A stretch of DNA of 7,279 nt from Thermomicrobiaceae bacterium (GTDB lineage: Bacteria; Chloroflexota; Chloroflexia; Thermomicrobiales; Thermomicrobiaceae): positions 1-7,279 of the forward strand of contig SKTL01000116.1 of the NCBI GenBank assembly GCA_007122555.1, written 5' to 3'. The notes under the pieces are model-generated. The model made no database searches. It was not told the origin of the DNA and saw nothing but the letters and a program-made list of their open reading frames with translations. Shown piece by piece: positions 1 through 6,539 of this stretch. Position 1 is the first letter of the stretch. The number at the start of each line of letters is the position of its first letter. The position numbers and the translations under genes are program-made.

Positions 1-1280
1 CGATCCAGCAGGCCAGATTTATTGCGATTTCGGTTCCGATGCACACCGCATTGCGTCTTGGTGAAGCCGTTGTCCGGCGTATCCGGGAACTGAACCCGGA
101 CGCGTTTGTCTGCTTTTACGGCCTCTACGCCTGGATGAACGCGGACTATCTGCTGCGAGAGTATGCGGATGCGGTGATCGGCGGCGAGTACGAGCAGCCG
201 CTGCTCGAGCTGATCCAGCGGACCGAGCGCGGCGATTCGGAGCCGATCGAGGGTGTCGGTGAAGCGGGCAGAGTGGCTGATCCCTCGATCATGCGGATCG
301 CGTTCCCGGAGCCGGATCGGTCAACCCTGCCGGCCATGGAGCATTACGCCCATCTACTGATCGACGGGAAAGCTGTTCCAGCAGGCTACTCGGAAACGAC
401 TCGCGGGTGCGCTCATACATGCCTGCACTGTCCGGTTGTGCCGGTCTACCATGGTCGATTCTTCGCGATTCCGCGCACCGTGGTGTTGAGTGATATCCGC
501 CAGCAGGTGCACGCCGGCGTTGGACACATTACGTTCGGAGATCCGGATTTCCTGAATGGTCCAACCCACGCGTTGCGGATTTGCCGTGCGCTCCATGAGG
601 AATTCCCGCATGTCACGTTCGATATGACGACGAGGGTCGAACACATCCTTGAGAACCGGCATCACTTTCCAGAATTCGCCGAGCTCGGGTGCGTATTCGT
701 TATATCGGCCGTGGAGTCGATCAGTGAACTGGTTCTTAAGAAAATCGACAAGGGCCACACCAAAGACGACGTCGTCGAGGCATTGCAGATCCTGGACGAC
801 GCCGGTATCGCCATGAGGCCGTCGTTGTTGCCGTTCACGCCATGGACGACGATGGAAGACTACATCGAGTTACTCGAGTTTATCGACCAGCATGACATGA
901 TCGAGAACATCGACCCGGTGCATCTCTCGATCAGACTGCTCGTTCCGCCGGGATCCGCGCTGCTCGATGAGCCGGACGCCCATGAGTGGGTCGGCGAACT
1001 GGACGAGACCGCCTACGGCTATGCCTGGACTCATCCGGACCCCCGGATTGACCAGCTGCAGCGCCAGATCGCCCGCATCTCCGAGGAAGCGTCCAACTGC
1101 GATGCTGATCCATACGACACGTTTGACGCAATCCGCGAGGCGACGTATCTGCTCGCGGATGAAGCGCCGCCGAACCGCCCCGAACGACCCCGCCGCCGCT
1201 GGCGCCGTCCACCCAGGTTGACGGAATCCTGGTTCTGCTGAGCAGAACCAACCGCGGACCAGTTCGGTTCGCTCTCCTGA
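1..1280 (+). CDS. B12-binding radical SAM selenoprotein, CUAEP-tail family (5' truncated)
   Basis: The reading frame is open at the left edge, so the true start lies upstream; Met at 39 is internal (numbering below counts it as residue 1). Residues 1 to about 60 look like the end of a cobalamin-binding Rossmann domain, with alternating strands and helices and an AVIGGEYE turn. The radical SAM cluster motif is Cys124, Cys128, Cys131 (TRGCAHTCLHC), followed by a TFGDPDF strand (165-171) and the rest of the barrel. The chemistry would be SAM cleavage by a 4Fe-4S cluster assisted by cobalamin; the substrate is unknown. An Arg/Pro-rich stretch leads to WFC, then UGA at 1239-1241, then AEPTADQFGSLS and a second UGA at 1278-1280. 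I recall a family named for its CUAEP or CCAEP tail, in which Sec and Cys alternate at this position. I therefore read the first UGA as selenocysteine 401 and extend the gene to 1280. Termination at 1241, leaving a C-terminal Cys, is the alternative reading. Confidence 0.87.
1231..1249 (+). repeat. Perfect inverted repeat centred on the UGA codon
   Basis: GGTTCTGCT and AGCAGAACC are exact reverse complements around a single G. As RNA this gives an 8-bp hairpin whose three-base loop is the UGA at 1239-1241. It ends 4 nt before the candidate SECIS stem, so both hairpins could form in tandem. No T-run follows, so it does not look like an intrinsic terminator. It may be a structural recoding aid or may come by chance from the Cys-Sec-Ala-Glu-Pro codons. 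Confidence 0.55.
1254..1272 (+). promoter_or_regulatory. Candidate bacterial SECIS hairpin for UGA 1239-1241
   Basis: GCGGACC (1254-1260) pairs with GGTTCGC (1266-1272) as a 7-bp stem containing one G-U pair, closed by the pentaloop AGTTC (1261-1265). Nineteen nucleotides separate the UGA from the loop, and the second loop base is G. This agrees with the known bacterial rule that SelB binds a small hairpin about 16 to 37 nt after the UGA, with a G among the first two loop bases. The hairpin lies inside the coding extension, as bacterial SECIS elements do. A competing pairing of gaacc (1245-1249) with ggttc (1266-1270) is possible. Folding was done by eye, with no energy calculation. Confidence 0.6.
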
Positions 1281-1675
1281 AACAATCGACTGTCAGCACG
1301 GCCCGGGACTTCTCCCCAGCGAATGGCCCGTTCATTCTGGTGATATGAACGTGCGCGCGGATGCGTGGCGCCGTTGTGTTACCGGCAAGGTGTCAGCTTT
1401 TCAGTTCGGATTCCTATAAATTCCGAGTCTTCCGGGAGCCTGCGCAGCGTAACGCAAAGAGCGGCGTTCCTGATGTACGAATCCCGCAAAGCAAGCGGGC
1501 ACGCGTATAGCCGAACGAGAGAACGATAAGTACAATCATTGCGGGGGCACGACGGTGTACAGGCGAACGATGCGGCGCGCGAACCTGACCGTTAGTCGGG
1601 GAGAGGCGTAGCGAATCCTGTGAGCTTACGCCGTTGAGTGCCAGGCATGCGCCCGGTTGTTCGGGGGAAAACGCA
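1281..1675. other. Gene-free region of about 395 nt upstream of the GGDEF-EAL gene
   Basis: I see no convincing coding frame here. Visible structures are an inverted repeat GTTCAT/ATGAAC (1330-1335 with 1345-1350), a TCGGA/TCCGA repeat around a TATAAA in 1408-1429, and a CCCGC-7nt-GCGGG hairpin (1483-1499). A TACAAT at 1531-1536 resembles a -10 box (5 of 6), with only a weak -35 (TAGCCG, 1508-1513, 3 of 6) 17 nt upstream. No U-tract terminator for the radical SAM gene is evident. I tried to fit a GEMM c-di-GMP riboswitch, a cobalamin riboswitch and a tRNA, and none fitted. The region may simply be a long 5' leader of the downstream gene. Confidence 0.5.
1663..1668 (+). promoter_or_regulatory. 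Shine-Dalgarno site choosing ATG 1676
   Basis: GGGGGA lies 7 nt before ATG 1676. It favours this start over the in-frame TTG at 1634, which would add 14 residues and has no comparable site. Its first three G bases can pair with CCC in a small CCCG-6nt-CGGG hairpin (1652-1665), which could partly mask the site; that effect is speculative. Confidence 0.6.
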
Positions 1676-4669
1676 ATGGCGAGGGCTGACGACTGCCGGG
1701 ACAATGAGTCGCGTCGCGCGGCTGATGCGGCACTTTCCACTATCTCTGATCTGATCTACATCTTCGACGAGCGGCACTGTCTGGTCTACGGTAATCAGGC
1801 GTTCTTTGATCTGATCGGCGCCGTGCCGAACGACCTGGTTGGCAGACCGATACGGTCGTTTCTCGGGGACGCCCTTCTCGCGGATCAGCTTGAAGCTGAC
1901 ATGCAACGCGTTGTTGACATTGGCGAGACCGTGTTCAACGTCGCCCGCTACACGAGTCCGTCTGGCATCTCCGGACATTTCGAATACATCTATCGACCCT
2001 ATGTCCATGACGGCGGAGTCTGGATTGTCGGGTCCAGCCGGGATGTATCGGAACGAATTCGCCTGACAGAAGAAGTATCTCAGAAGACCCGACAATTGAG
2101 TGAGATGCTGGAGAGCATTACGGACTCCTTCTACGCCGTAGACCGCGACTGGAACTTCACGTTCGTCAACACACAGGCAGCGGACGTTCTTCAGCGCGAT
2201 CGCGATGAGCTGATTGGCCGAAGCATATGGGACGAGTTCCCTGAGACAACCAACACGATACTGTATCCATCCTACCTGAGTGCGATGGAGACGCAAACGC
2301 ATTGCTCCTTCGACTTTCACTACGCTCCGCTCGATACCTGGTTTGAAGTGCATGTCTACCCGTCGCCCGATAACCTCTCGGTCTATTTTCGGGACATTAA
2401 CGAGAAGGTTCGCATCCAGCATGACCTCGCGGCAAACGAACGCCGGTATCGAACGTTGACGGATGCGATGCCGCAGATGGTCTGGCTAACTGACGCGAAC
2501 GGCTACCACCTCTACTACAACCGTCGCTGGTACGAATACACCGGATTGAGCGAGAACGAGTCGCTCGGGTTTGGCTTCACCAACGCGCTCCACCCGGATG
2601 ACAAAGTTCGCACGCTGGAGCGCTGGGAGCGCGCCTGGAGATTCGGTGAGGACTATGAGATCGAGTATCGGTTCTATTCAAAGGATTCTGGCGAGTATCG
2701 CTGGTTTCTTGGCCGCGCCTTCCGAGTCTACGACGATGACGGATCAGTTGTCGAATGGGTTGGCACCTGCACCGATATCGATCCGCAAAAGCGCGCGGAA
2801 GCAAAGCTGCAGGAGAGTGAGCGCCGGCTGGCCGATGCCCAGCGAATTGCCCGAATCGGCAACTGGGAGTTCGATATCAACACTGAAACGTTCACCTCCT
2901 CGGCCGAGCACGATCGCATCTTCGGCCTCGATCCCCAGGAGGAATATGGAATTCAGGTTTACATCAACGCCATCCCTGAAGACGATCGAGCTCTTGTTCG
3001 ACAACAACGGGATCGCGTTCTGGAACAGGGATTCGGTTCGTACGACATCGAGTACCGAATCGTGCGCGCAGACGGCGAAGAGCGCGTTGTGCATACGTTG
3101 GCGGAGCTCGAAACTGATGACGCCGGTCGCCCCATCCGATTTGTCGGCACTGTCCATGATGTCACGGAGCGTCGGGAGATCGAACGAGCCGTTGAGGAGT
3201 ACGCCCACCAGCAGTCAGTGCTCTCGCGCGACCTGCAGCAACTCAACGCTACGCTCGAGCAACAGGTTCAGGCGCGCACGGCGGAGCTTCGCCGATTGTC
3301 GGAGAATCTGGAGCGCATGGTTCAGGAGCGCACTGCCGAGCTGGAGGAGAGCCGCGCGGAGCTCGCCTTTCAAGCTCAGCATGATCCGTTGACGCAGCTT
3401 CCGAATCGGACACTTCTTGAAGACCGCCTGGAGCGCGCGATCGCTTCTGCAGAGCGTAACGGCCTGATGGTCGGGGTTCTGTTTATCGATCTGGATGGAT
3501 TCAAGCTGATAAACGACACGTTCGGACACGCAGCGGGTGACGAGATACTGAAAGCGGTCGGATCCCGTCTTCAGGCGCGGCTGCGGCGTTCCGACACGCT
3601 CGCTCGGCATGGAGGCGATGAGTTCGCGGCAGTTGTCGCGGGTATCTCAGGCCCGGACGCCCTGCATACCGTGTCACAGGCGCTCCTGTCCTGCCTCTCA
3701 ACGCCAATGGTCGTTTCGGGCCGGTCCGTCCGAATGAGCGCGTCGATCGGCGCCGCTGTTTACCCGCAGGATGCGCTGACGGTGAGCGCATTGCAGCGCA
3801 ACGCAGATATCGCGATGTATCGCGCGAAACTGGCTGGCAAGAACGATATTCGCTTTTACTCGCCATCAATGAATGCGGCGGCCGAAGAGCGACTGGAGAT
3901 CGCGACGCACCTGTCTTCCGCACTCGATAACGCTGAACTCAAGGTCCACTACCAACCTCAGGTTGATGCGCGGAGCGGGCGGATTGTCTCGTTTGAAGCG
4001 TTGCTGCGATGGAACAATCCAGTCCTCGGAAGCGTGGCGCCCGGCCGGCTTATTCCGATCGCCGAAGAAGCCGGGCTAATGATCGAGATCGGAAACTGGG
4101 TTCTGGAGCAAAGCTGCGCGCAGGCCGCATCGCTCAGTTCGGCATGCGGGGAGAAGATAGGCATTGCGGTGAATCTCTCAGCTGCGCAACTGGATCGAGA
4201 GGATTTCATCTGCTATGTCGAGGAGACGCTGGACCGTCACCAGCTTGATCCCTGGCAACTCGAGCTCGAGGTGACCGAGAAAGCGGTAGTACACGATCTC
4301 GAATATTCATCTCGGCGGATGAACGAGCTCCGAGCGCTCGGGGTGCGGTTTGCGTTGGACGGATTCGGGCTCGGAACGTCCTCACTGGGGAATCTGGTGC
4401 GCTTGCCGCTGGATACTGTGAAGATTGATCGGGAATTCATTCGAGACCTGCCCGGTAGCGGTGTGGCTGACCGGGTGGTTCAGGCAATTGTCTCGCTCGC
4501 TCACGGGATTGATCTGTGCGTTGTCGGCGAGGGTATTGAAACCGTGGCTCAACGGGATCGCGTCCTCGCTCTGGGGTGCGGGCGCCTGCAGGGATTCCTG
4601 CTGGGATATCCTGTTGACGCCGCGACGGCGGAGAAGCTGCTCCGCGATCAACGCACGCCGCCGCGCTGA
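1676..4669 (+). CDS. Multi-PAS diguanylate cyclase with degenerate EAL domain
   Basis: The protein has 997 residues, no signal peptide and no membrane segment, so it is a cytosolic sensor. Domains in order: PAS1 (about 19-120), PAS2 (143-240), PAS3 (255-375), PAS4 (386-495), coiled coil (about 500-565), GGDEF (567-725) and EAL (735-985). The PAS exits SRDVSER, TDIDPQK and HDVTERR are typical of the family. GGDEF is intact at 646-650, and RxxD (RRSD, 637-640) sits exactly five residues upstream, so the cyclase should be active and product-inhibited. In EAL, the catalytic Glu774 (EALLRW), Asn in NLSAAQ, Glu in EVTE, Lys in VKID, Glu in GEGIET and Gln in LQGF remain. The DDFGTG metal loop, however, reads DGFGLG, with Gly896 replacing the second Asp. 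Net c-di-GMP synthesis, or an EAL domain used only to bind c-di-GMP, is the likely outcome. The signal sensed by the PAS domains cannot be read from the sequence. Confidence 0.95.
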   Translation: MARADDCRDNESRRAADAALSTISDLIYIFDERHCLVYGNQAFFDLIGAVPNDLVGRPIRSFLGDALLADQLEADMQRVVDIGETVFNVARYTSPSGISGHFEYIYRPYVHDGGVWIVGSSRDVSERIRLTEEVSQKTRQLSEMLESITDSFYAVDRDWNFTFVNTQAADVLQRDRDELIGRSIWDEFPETTNTILYPSYLSAMETQTHCSFDFHYAPLDTWFEVHVYPSPDNLSVYFRDINEKVRIQHDLAANERRYRTLTDAMPQMVWLTDANGYHLYYNRRWYEYTGLSENESLGFGFTNALHPDDKVRTLERWERAWRFGEDYEIEYRFYSKDSGEYRWFLGRAFRVYDDDGSVVEWVGTCTDIDPQKRAEAKLQESERRLADAQRIARIGNWEFDINTETFTSSAEHDRIFGLDPQEEYGIQVYINAIPEDDRALVRQQRDRVLEQGFGSYDIEYRIVRADGEERVVHTLAELETDDAGRPIRFVGTVHDVTERREIERAVEEYAHQQSVLSRDLQQLNATLEQQVQARTAELRRLSENLERMVQERTAELEESRAELAFQAQHDPLTQLPNRTLLEDRLERAIASAERNGLMVGVLFIDLDGFKLINDTFGHAAGDEILKAVGSRLQARLRRSDTLARHGGDEFAAVVAGISGPDALHTVSQALLSCLSTPMVVSGRSVRMSASIGAAVYPQDALTVSALQRNADIAMYRAKLAGKNDIRFYSPSMNAAAEERLEIATHLSSALDNAELKVHYQPQVDARSGRIVSFEALLRWNNPVLGSVAPGRLIPIAEEAGLMIEIGNWVLEQSCAQAASLSSACGEKIGIAVNLSAAQLDREDFICYVEETLDRHQLDPWQLELEVTEKAVVHDLEYSSRRMNELRALGVRFALDGFGLGTSSLGNLVRLPLDTVKIDREFIRDLPGSGVADRVVQAIVSLAHGIDLCVVGEGIETVAQRDRVLALGCGRLQGFLLGYPVDAATAEKLLRDQRTPPR

Positions 4670-4741
4670 TCAATTTCCCCATCACTCCCGGATGATATCC
4701 CGCTGCGAACGCCGGTTCCTTGCAGATTCCCACGCTGCTGG

Positions 4742-4770
4742 TTGCGCGTGTTTGCAAAATCGTGTACTAT
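4742..4770 (+). promoter_or_regulatory. Candidate promoter for the small Cys-rich gene
   Basis: TTGCGC (4742-4747) and TACTAT (4765-4770) each match 4 of 6 bases of the housekeeping consensus and are separated by 17 nt. An overlapping TATACT (4768-4773, 5 of 6) is an alternative -10 box without a good -35 partner. The start codon follows about 46 nt later. No terminator is visible after the preceding gene, so read-through transcription from it is also possible. Confidence 0.4.
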
Positions 4771-4806
4771 ACTCCGAATATCGACCACAACCTATCGCTA
4801 GCATTC

Positions 4807-4812
4807 GGAGGT
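4807..4812 (+). promoter_or_regulatory. Strong Shine-Dalgarno of the small Cys-rich gene
   Basis: GGAGGT stands 4 nt before ATG 4817. A near-perfect ribosome binding site in front of such a short frame is the main reason to accept the frame as a gene. Confidence 0.7.
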
Positions 4813-4816
4813 CAAT

Positions 4817-5047
4817 ATGCTATCTCGCTCCGATACATTCGTTACCCAGGTGCACCAGCATCTCTGCTCGAAAGGGTTGTTCGGAGATGTCGCCCACTGG
4901 TGCGAGATGCGAAATGACTGCGTGTGGGTCGTGAAGTGCCCGGATTGTGGTGAAACGTTTGCGCTGGAAGAAGAAGAGTACGAGCTACTTGTCCAGCGAT
5001 CGCAGGAAACAGCCGATTCCTGCGGGATCATCCCGGCGGCTGGTTGA
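4817..5047 (+). CDS. Small Cys-rich protein with CPDCG knuckle, function unknown
   Basis: This is a 76-residue protein that I do not recognise. It has six cysteines: 17, 29, 35, 41, 44 and 69. C41-P-D-C44-G is a zinc-ribbon-type knuckle. A second ligand pair could come from Cys29 and Cys35, or His27 and Cys29, upstream of it. The segment between is strongly beta-like (CVWVVKC), as in zinc ribbons where two knuckles flank strands. A very acidic helix follows (LEEEEYELL, 50-58), and the tail ends CGIIPAAG. There is no signal peptide or membrane segment. Its own promoter and strong ribosome site suggest independent expression. It converges on the minus-strand gene ending at 5095, with 47 nt between the stops. 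A small metal-binding or nucleic-acid-binding role is possible but only inferred. Confidence 0.75.
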   Translation: MLSRSDTFVTQVHQHLCSKGLFGDVAHWCEMRNDCVWVVKCPDCGETFALEEEEYELLVQRSQETADSCGIIPAAG

Positions 5048-5094
5048 TTGACATCTGTCGCCAACCTCTCCCGACGTGACACATTTAGCGATCG

Positions 5095-5772
5095 TCAGAC
5101 GGGCTCATGGTGTCCGTCTGCGCGCGGCGTATCGCCTGCGTCGTTTCGCAGGGTCTCCTCTACTGCGCCCACAAGTTGATCGACAAGACTCGCCGCGGTC
5201 GCGTCGATGTGTGTTGCGGCGTTCCCGTTCTGTCCGAGTTCTGGAAGCGCCGGGCCGAACGTGATCAGGTATTGGCTCGGGCTGATCGGGATGCGGTCCA
5301 CGTCCGGATCGCTCGTGCAGAGACCCCGATACCATGCAACGAACGACGGATCATCAGTCTGTGTCACCAACCGACTGTCTGGATCGATCAGGAACGTGTG
5401 CAGATGCGGGCGGGTAAGTTCACCGATCCATTGCACGATCGTCGGCGGGGCGGCGGAGTCCACCACGACGATGTCGACGGTCGCCAGGGCGAGACTGATC
5501 CACTCGGCTAGACGATGCCCGCTCCTCGGCTCATAGGTCACGTAGGTTACCTCAGGATGGCGCTCCTGAAATGTTCGGAACGCTCTGGCTCCCTGTTGAA
5601 CGAGCATGTTCTTGAGCCAGGGATTGACCCGCTCTTCGTAGAAACGAGCCTCGTCTTCGATTGCGGCAATCTGTCTCGCCATCGAACGGTAGAGGTGCGC
5701 GGATGGATTCTCCTGATCCGAAATGACTGATCGGGGGAAGAACGCCCAACGTCGACGTGGCTGCGGCAACAC
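5095..5772 (-). CDS. Uncharacterised protein, possible NDT/TIR-like Rossmann core
   Basis: The protein has 225 residues and a GTG start (5772-5770), 9 nt after the Shine-Dalgarno AAGAGGGA. I cannot assign a family with confidence. The first 60 residues are rich in charged helix (ARQIAAIEDEARFYEERV). The centre alternates strands and helices: VTYVTYEP (75-82), a helix, then VDIVVVD (99-105), APPTIVQWIGELTRP (108-122) and HTFLIDP (125-131). An Asp-ending strand followed by a proline turn and a Glu (Glu118) resembles the arrangement in nucleoside 2-deoxyribosyltransferase and TIR-like folds, where the Glu is catalytic. The tail (about 175-225) is Ala/Asp-rich and probably flexible. There is no signal peptide or membrane segment. 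It lies 45 nt downstream of the BON-domain gene on the same strand, so the two are probably cotranscribed. The enzyme suggestion is inference only. Confidence 0.75.
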   Translation of the reverse strand: MLPQPRRRWAFFPRSVISDQENPSAHLYRSMARQIAAIEDEARFYEERVNPWLKNMLVQQGARAFRTFQERHPEVTYVTYEPRSGHRLAEWISLALATVDIVVVDSAAPPTIVQWIGELTRPHLHTFLIDPDSRLVTQTDDPSFVAWYRGLCTSDPDVDRIPISPSQYLITFGPALPELGQNGNAATHIDATAASLVDQLVGAVEETLRNDAGDTPRADGHHEPV

Positions 5773-5817
5773 GATAGCCAGTCCCTCTTTCTGAAACCTG
5801 ATTTGCGGATGTTTTCG

Positions 5818-6369
5818 CTAACCCGAATAACCGGCGCGAGCCACGCTCGGATCGGCCTCCGGTTGATTAATCAGGTTTACCACGTGATCCACGCCTTCAA
5901 CAGCTCGGACGCGATTGGCGATGTCCAGCGCGAGTTCGTCATCCTGAACTGCCCCGCGTAGAAAGACGGTTGAACCGCTGGCGTCGACGTTGATGTCACC
6001 CTTGGGCAGGTTCGGATCACGGAAGACCTGACTCATCACGCGGTCGACCAGCACAGACTCGTTCTCGGAACGGCGGTCGGACCCGCCATCGGTCATCTGC
6101 CGGACTTTGTGAAGCGCGCCCTCGGCGAATCCGGAGACGTAATCAGCGCGTTTTGGCAGGTCTTCGGTTACGGCGCGATCGACGGTGTTACGCGCCTTGA
6201 TCGCCTGATCACGGGCCAGCGACCGGCGCCTGCGCCCGTTCTGCGGATCAAGGATGAACATTGCCGCGGCGCCCACGGCAAGTCCGGTAATCAGCCCCCA
6301 GATGTACCCGCTTCGTCTGGATCGTTGTTCGTCTGGAATCAGATTGTTCGGGAAGAAGTCGCGTTGCAT
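5818..6369 (-). CDS. Membrane-anchored BON-domain protein (YtxH-like N-terminus)
   Basis: The protein has 183 residues. ATG at 6369-6367 is chosen because AGGAGG (6378-6383, minus strand) sits 8 nt upstream; an in-frame ATG at 6435 would add 22 unlikely residues. After a short polar N-terminus, residues 22-40 (YIWGLITGLAVGAAAMFIL) form one membrane segment, followed by DPQNGRRRRSLARD. This resembles the YtxH-like proteins in which a Gly/Ala-rich helix ends in a DPxxGRRRR positive patch. A helical charged linker (about 50-100) leads to a BON domain (about 105-168) with GDINVDASGSTVFLRGAV and a closing VEGVDHVVNLI. BON domains are linked to binding membranes or ligands in envelope stress proteins such as OsmY. 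The Arg patch suggests that the C-terminus is cytoplasmic. It heads the minus-strand unit. The exact role is unknown. Confidence 0.87.
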   Translation of the reverse strand: MQRDFFPNNLIPDEQRSRRSGYIWGLITGLAVGAAAMFILDPQNGRRRRSLARDQAIKARNTVDRAVTEDLPKRADYVSGFAEGALHKVRQMTDGGSDRRSENESVLVDRVMSQVFRDPNLPKGDINVDASGSTVFLRGAVQDDELALDIANRVRAVEGVDHVVNLINQPEADPSVARAGYSG

Positions 6370-6377
6370 TGCTTTCG

Positions 6378-6383
6378 CCTCCT
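6378..6383 (-). promoter_or_regulatory. Shine-Dalgarno site fixing the BON gene start
   Basis: On the minus strand this reads AGGAGG, 8 nt before ATG 6369-6367. It rules out the longer frame beginning at 6435. Confidence 0.75.
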
Positions 6384-6453
6384 GTGAGTGCATCCCGGGG
6401 AAACAAAACGTCGTTCGTTCTGGCTGGCGCTTCACGCGTGTTCAGGTAGAGCC

Positions 6454-6468
6454 GCAATGGATGTGCCA
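6454..6468 (-). promoter_or_regulatory. Candidate sigma-54-type promoter for the BON gene
   Basis: On the minus strand this reads TGGCAC-ATCCA-TTGC, an exact match to the -24/-12 core TGGCAC-N5-TTGC. The predicted start of transcription would lie near 6442, about 73 nt before the BON start codon, which is a sensible leader length. The site also contains the inverted repeat GGATG-TGC-CATCC (6459-6471). I cannot tell whether the organism has RpoN, and no enhancer-binding activator gene is present in the window. A chance match is therefore possible. Confidence 0.33.
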
Positions 6469-6539
6469 TCCGAATGCGCAAGCAATTCCAAAGCCCACTA
6501 AGGTGCTACGATGTAAGCATTGATCCAGTCGTCATCGAG

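Noticed and set aside
1239..1241. UGA as the plain stop of the radical SAM gene
   Set aside because: The downstream AEP tail, the Cys before it and the SECIS-like hairpin fit a selenoprotein better, although the plain stop is still possible.
1471..1500. tRNA-like T-loop (tacgaatcccgc)
   Set aside because: No acceptor stem, anticodon arm or D-arm can be built around it.
1424..1620. c-di-GMP (GEMM) riboswitch upstream of the GGDEF-EAL gene
   Set aside because: Pieces such as acgcaaag and tagccg occur, but their order, spacing and paired stems do not fit the GEMM consensus.
1634..1675. Upstream TTG start for the PAS-GGDEF-EAL gene
   Set aside because: The Shine-Dalgarno GGGGGA is placed for ATG 1676, and the extra 14 residues resemble no domain.
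1592..2422. 276-codon open frame on the minus strand
   Set aside because: It lies antisense to the PAS domains, has no recognisable domain, and looks like a shadow of the real coding frame.
5048..5094. Bidirectional terminator between the convergent genes
   Set aside because: Only short weak repeats such as GACG/CGTC are present, with no stable GC stem followed by a T-run.
6370..6435. 22-residue N-terminal extension of the BON protein
   Set aside because: The strong AGGAGG lies inside this stretch and points to the start at 6369.
6481..6497. Second sigma-54-like site TGGAATTGCTTGC on the minus strand
   Set aside because: The TTGC is two bases too close to the TGG element for a -24/-12 promoter.
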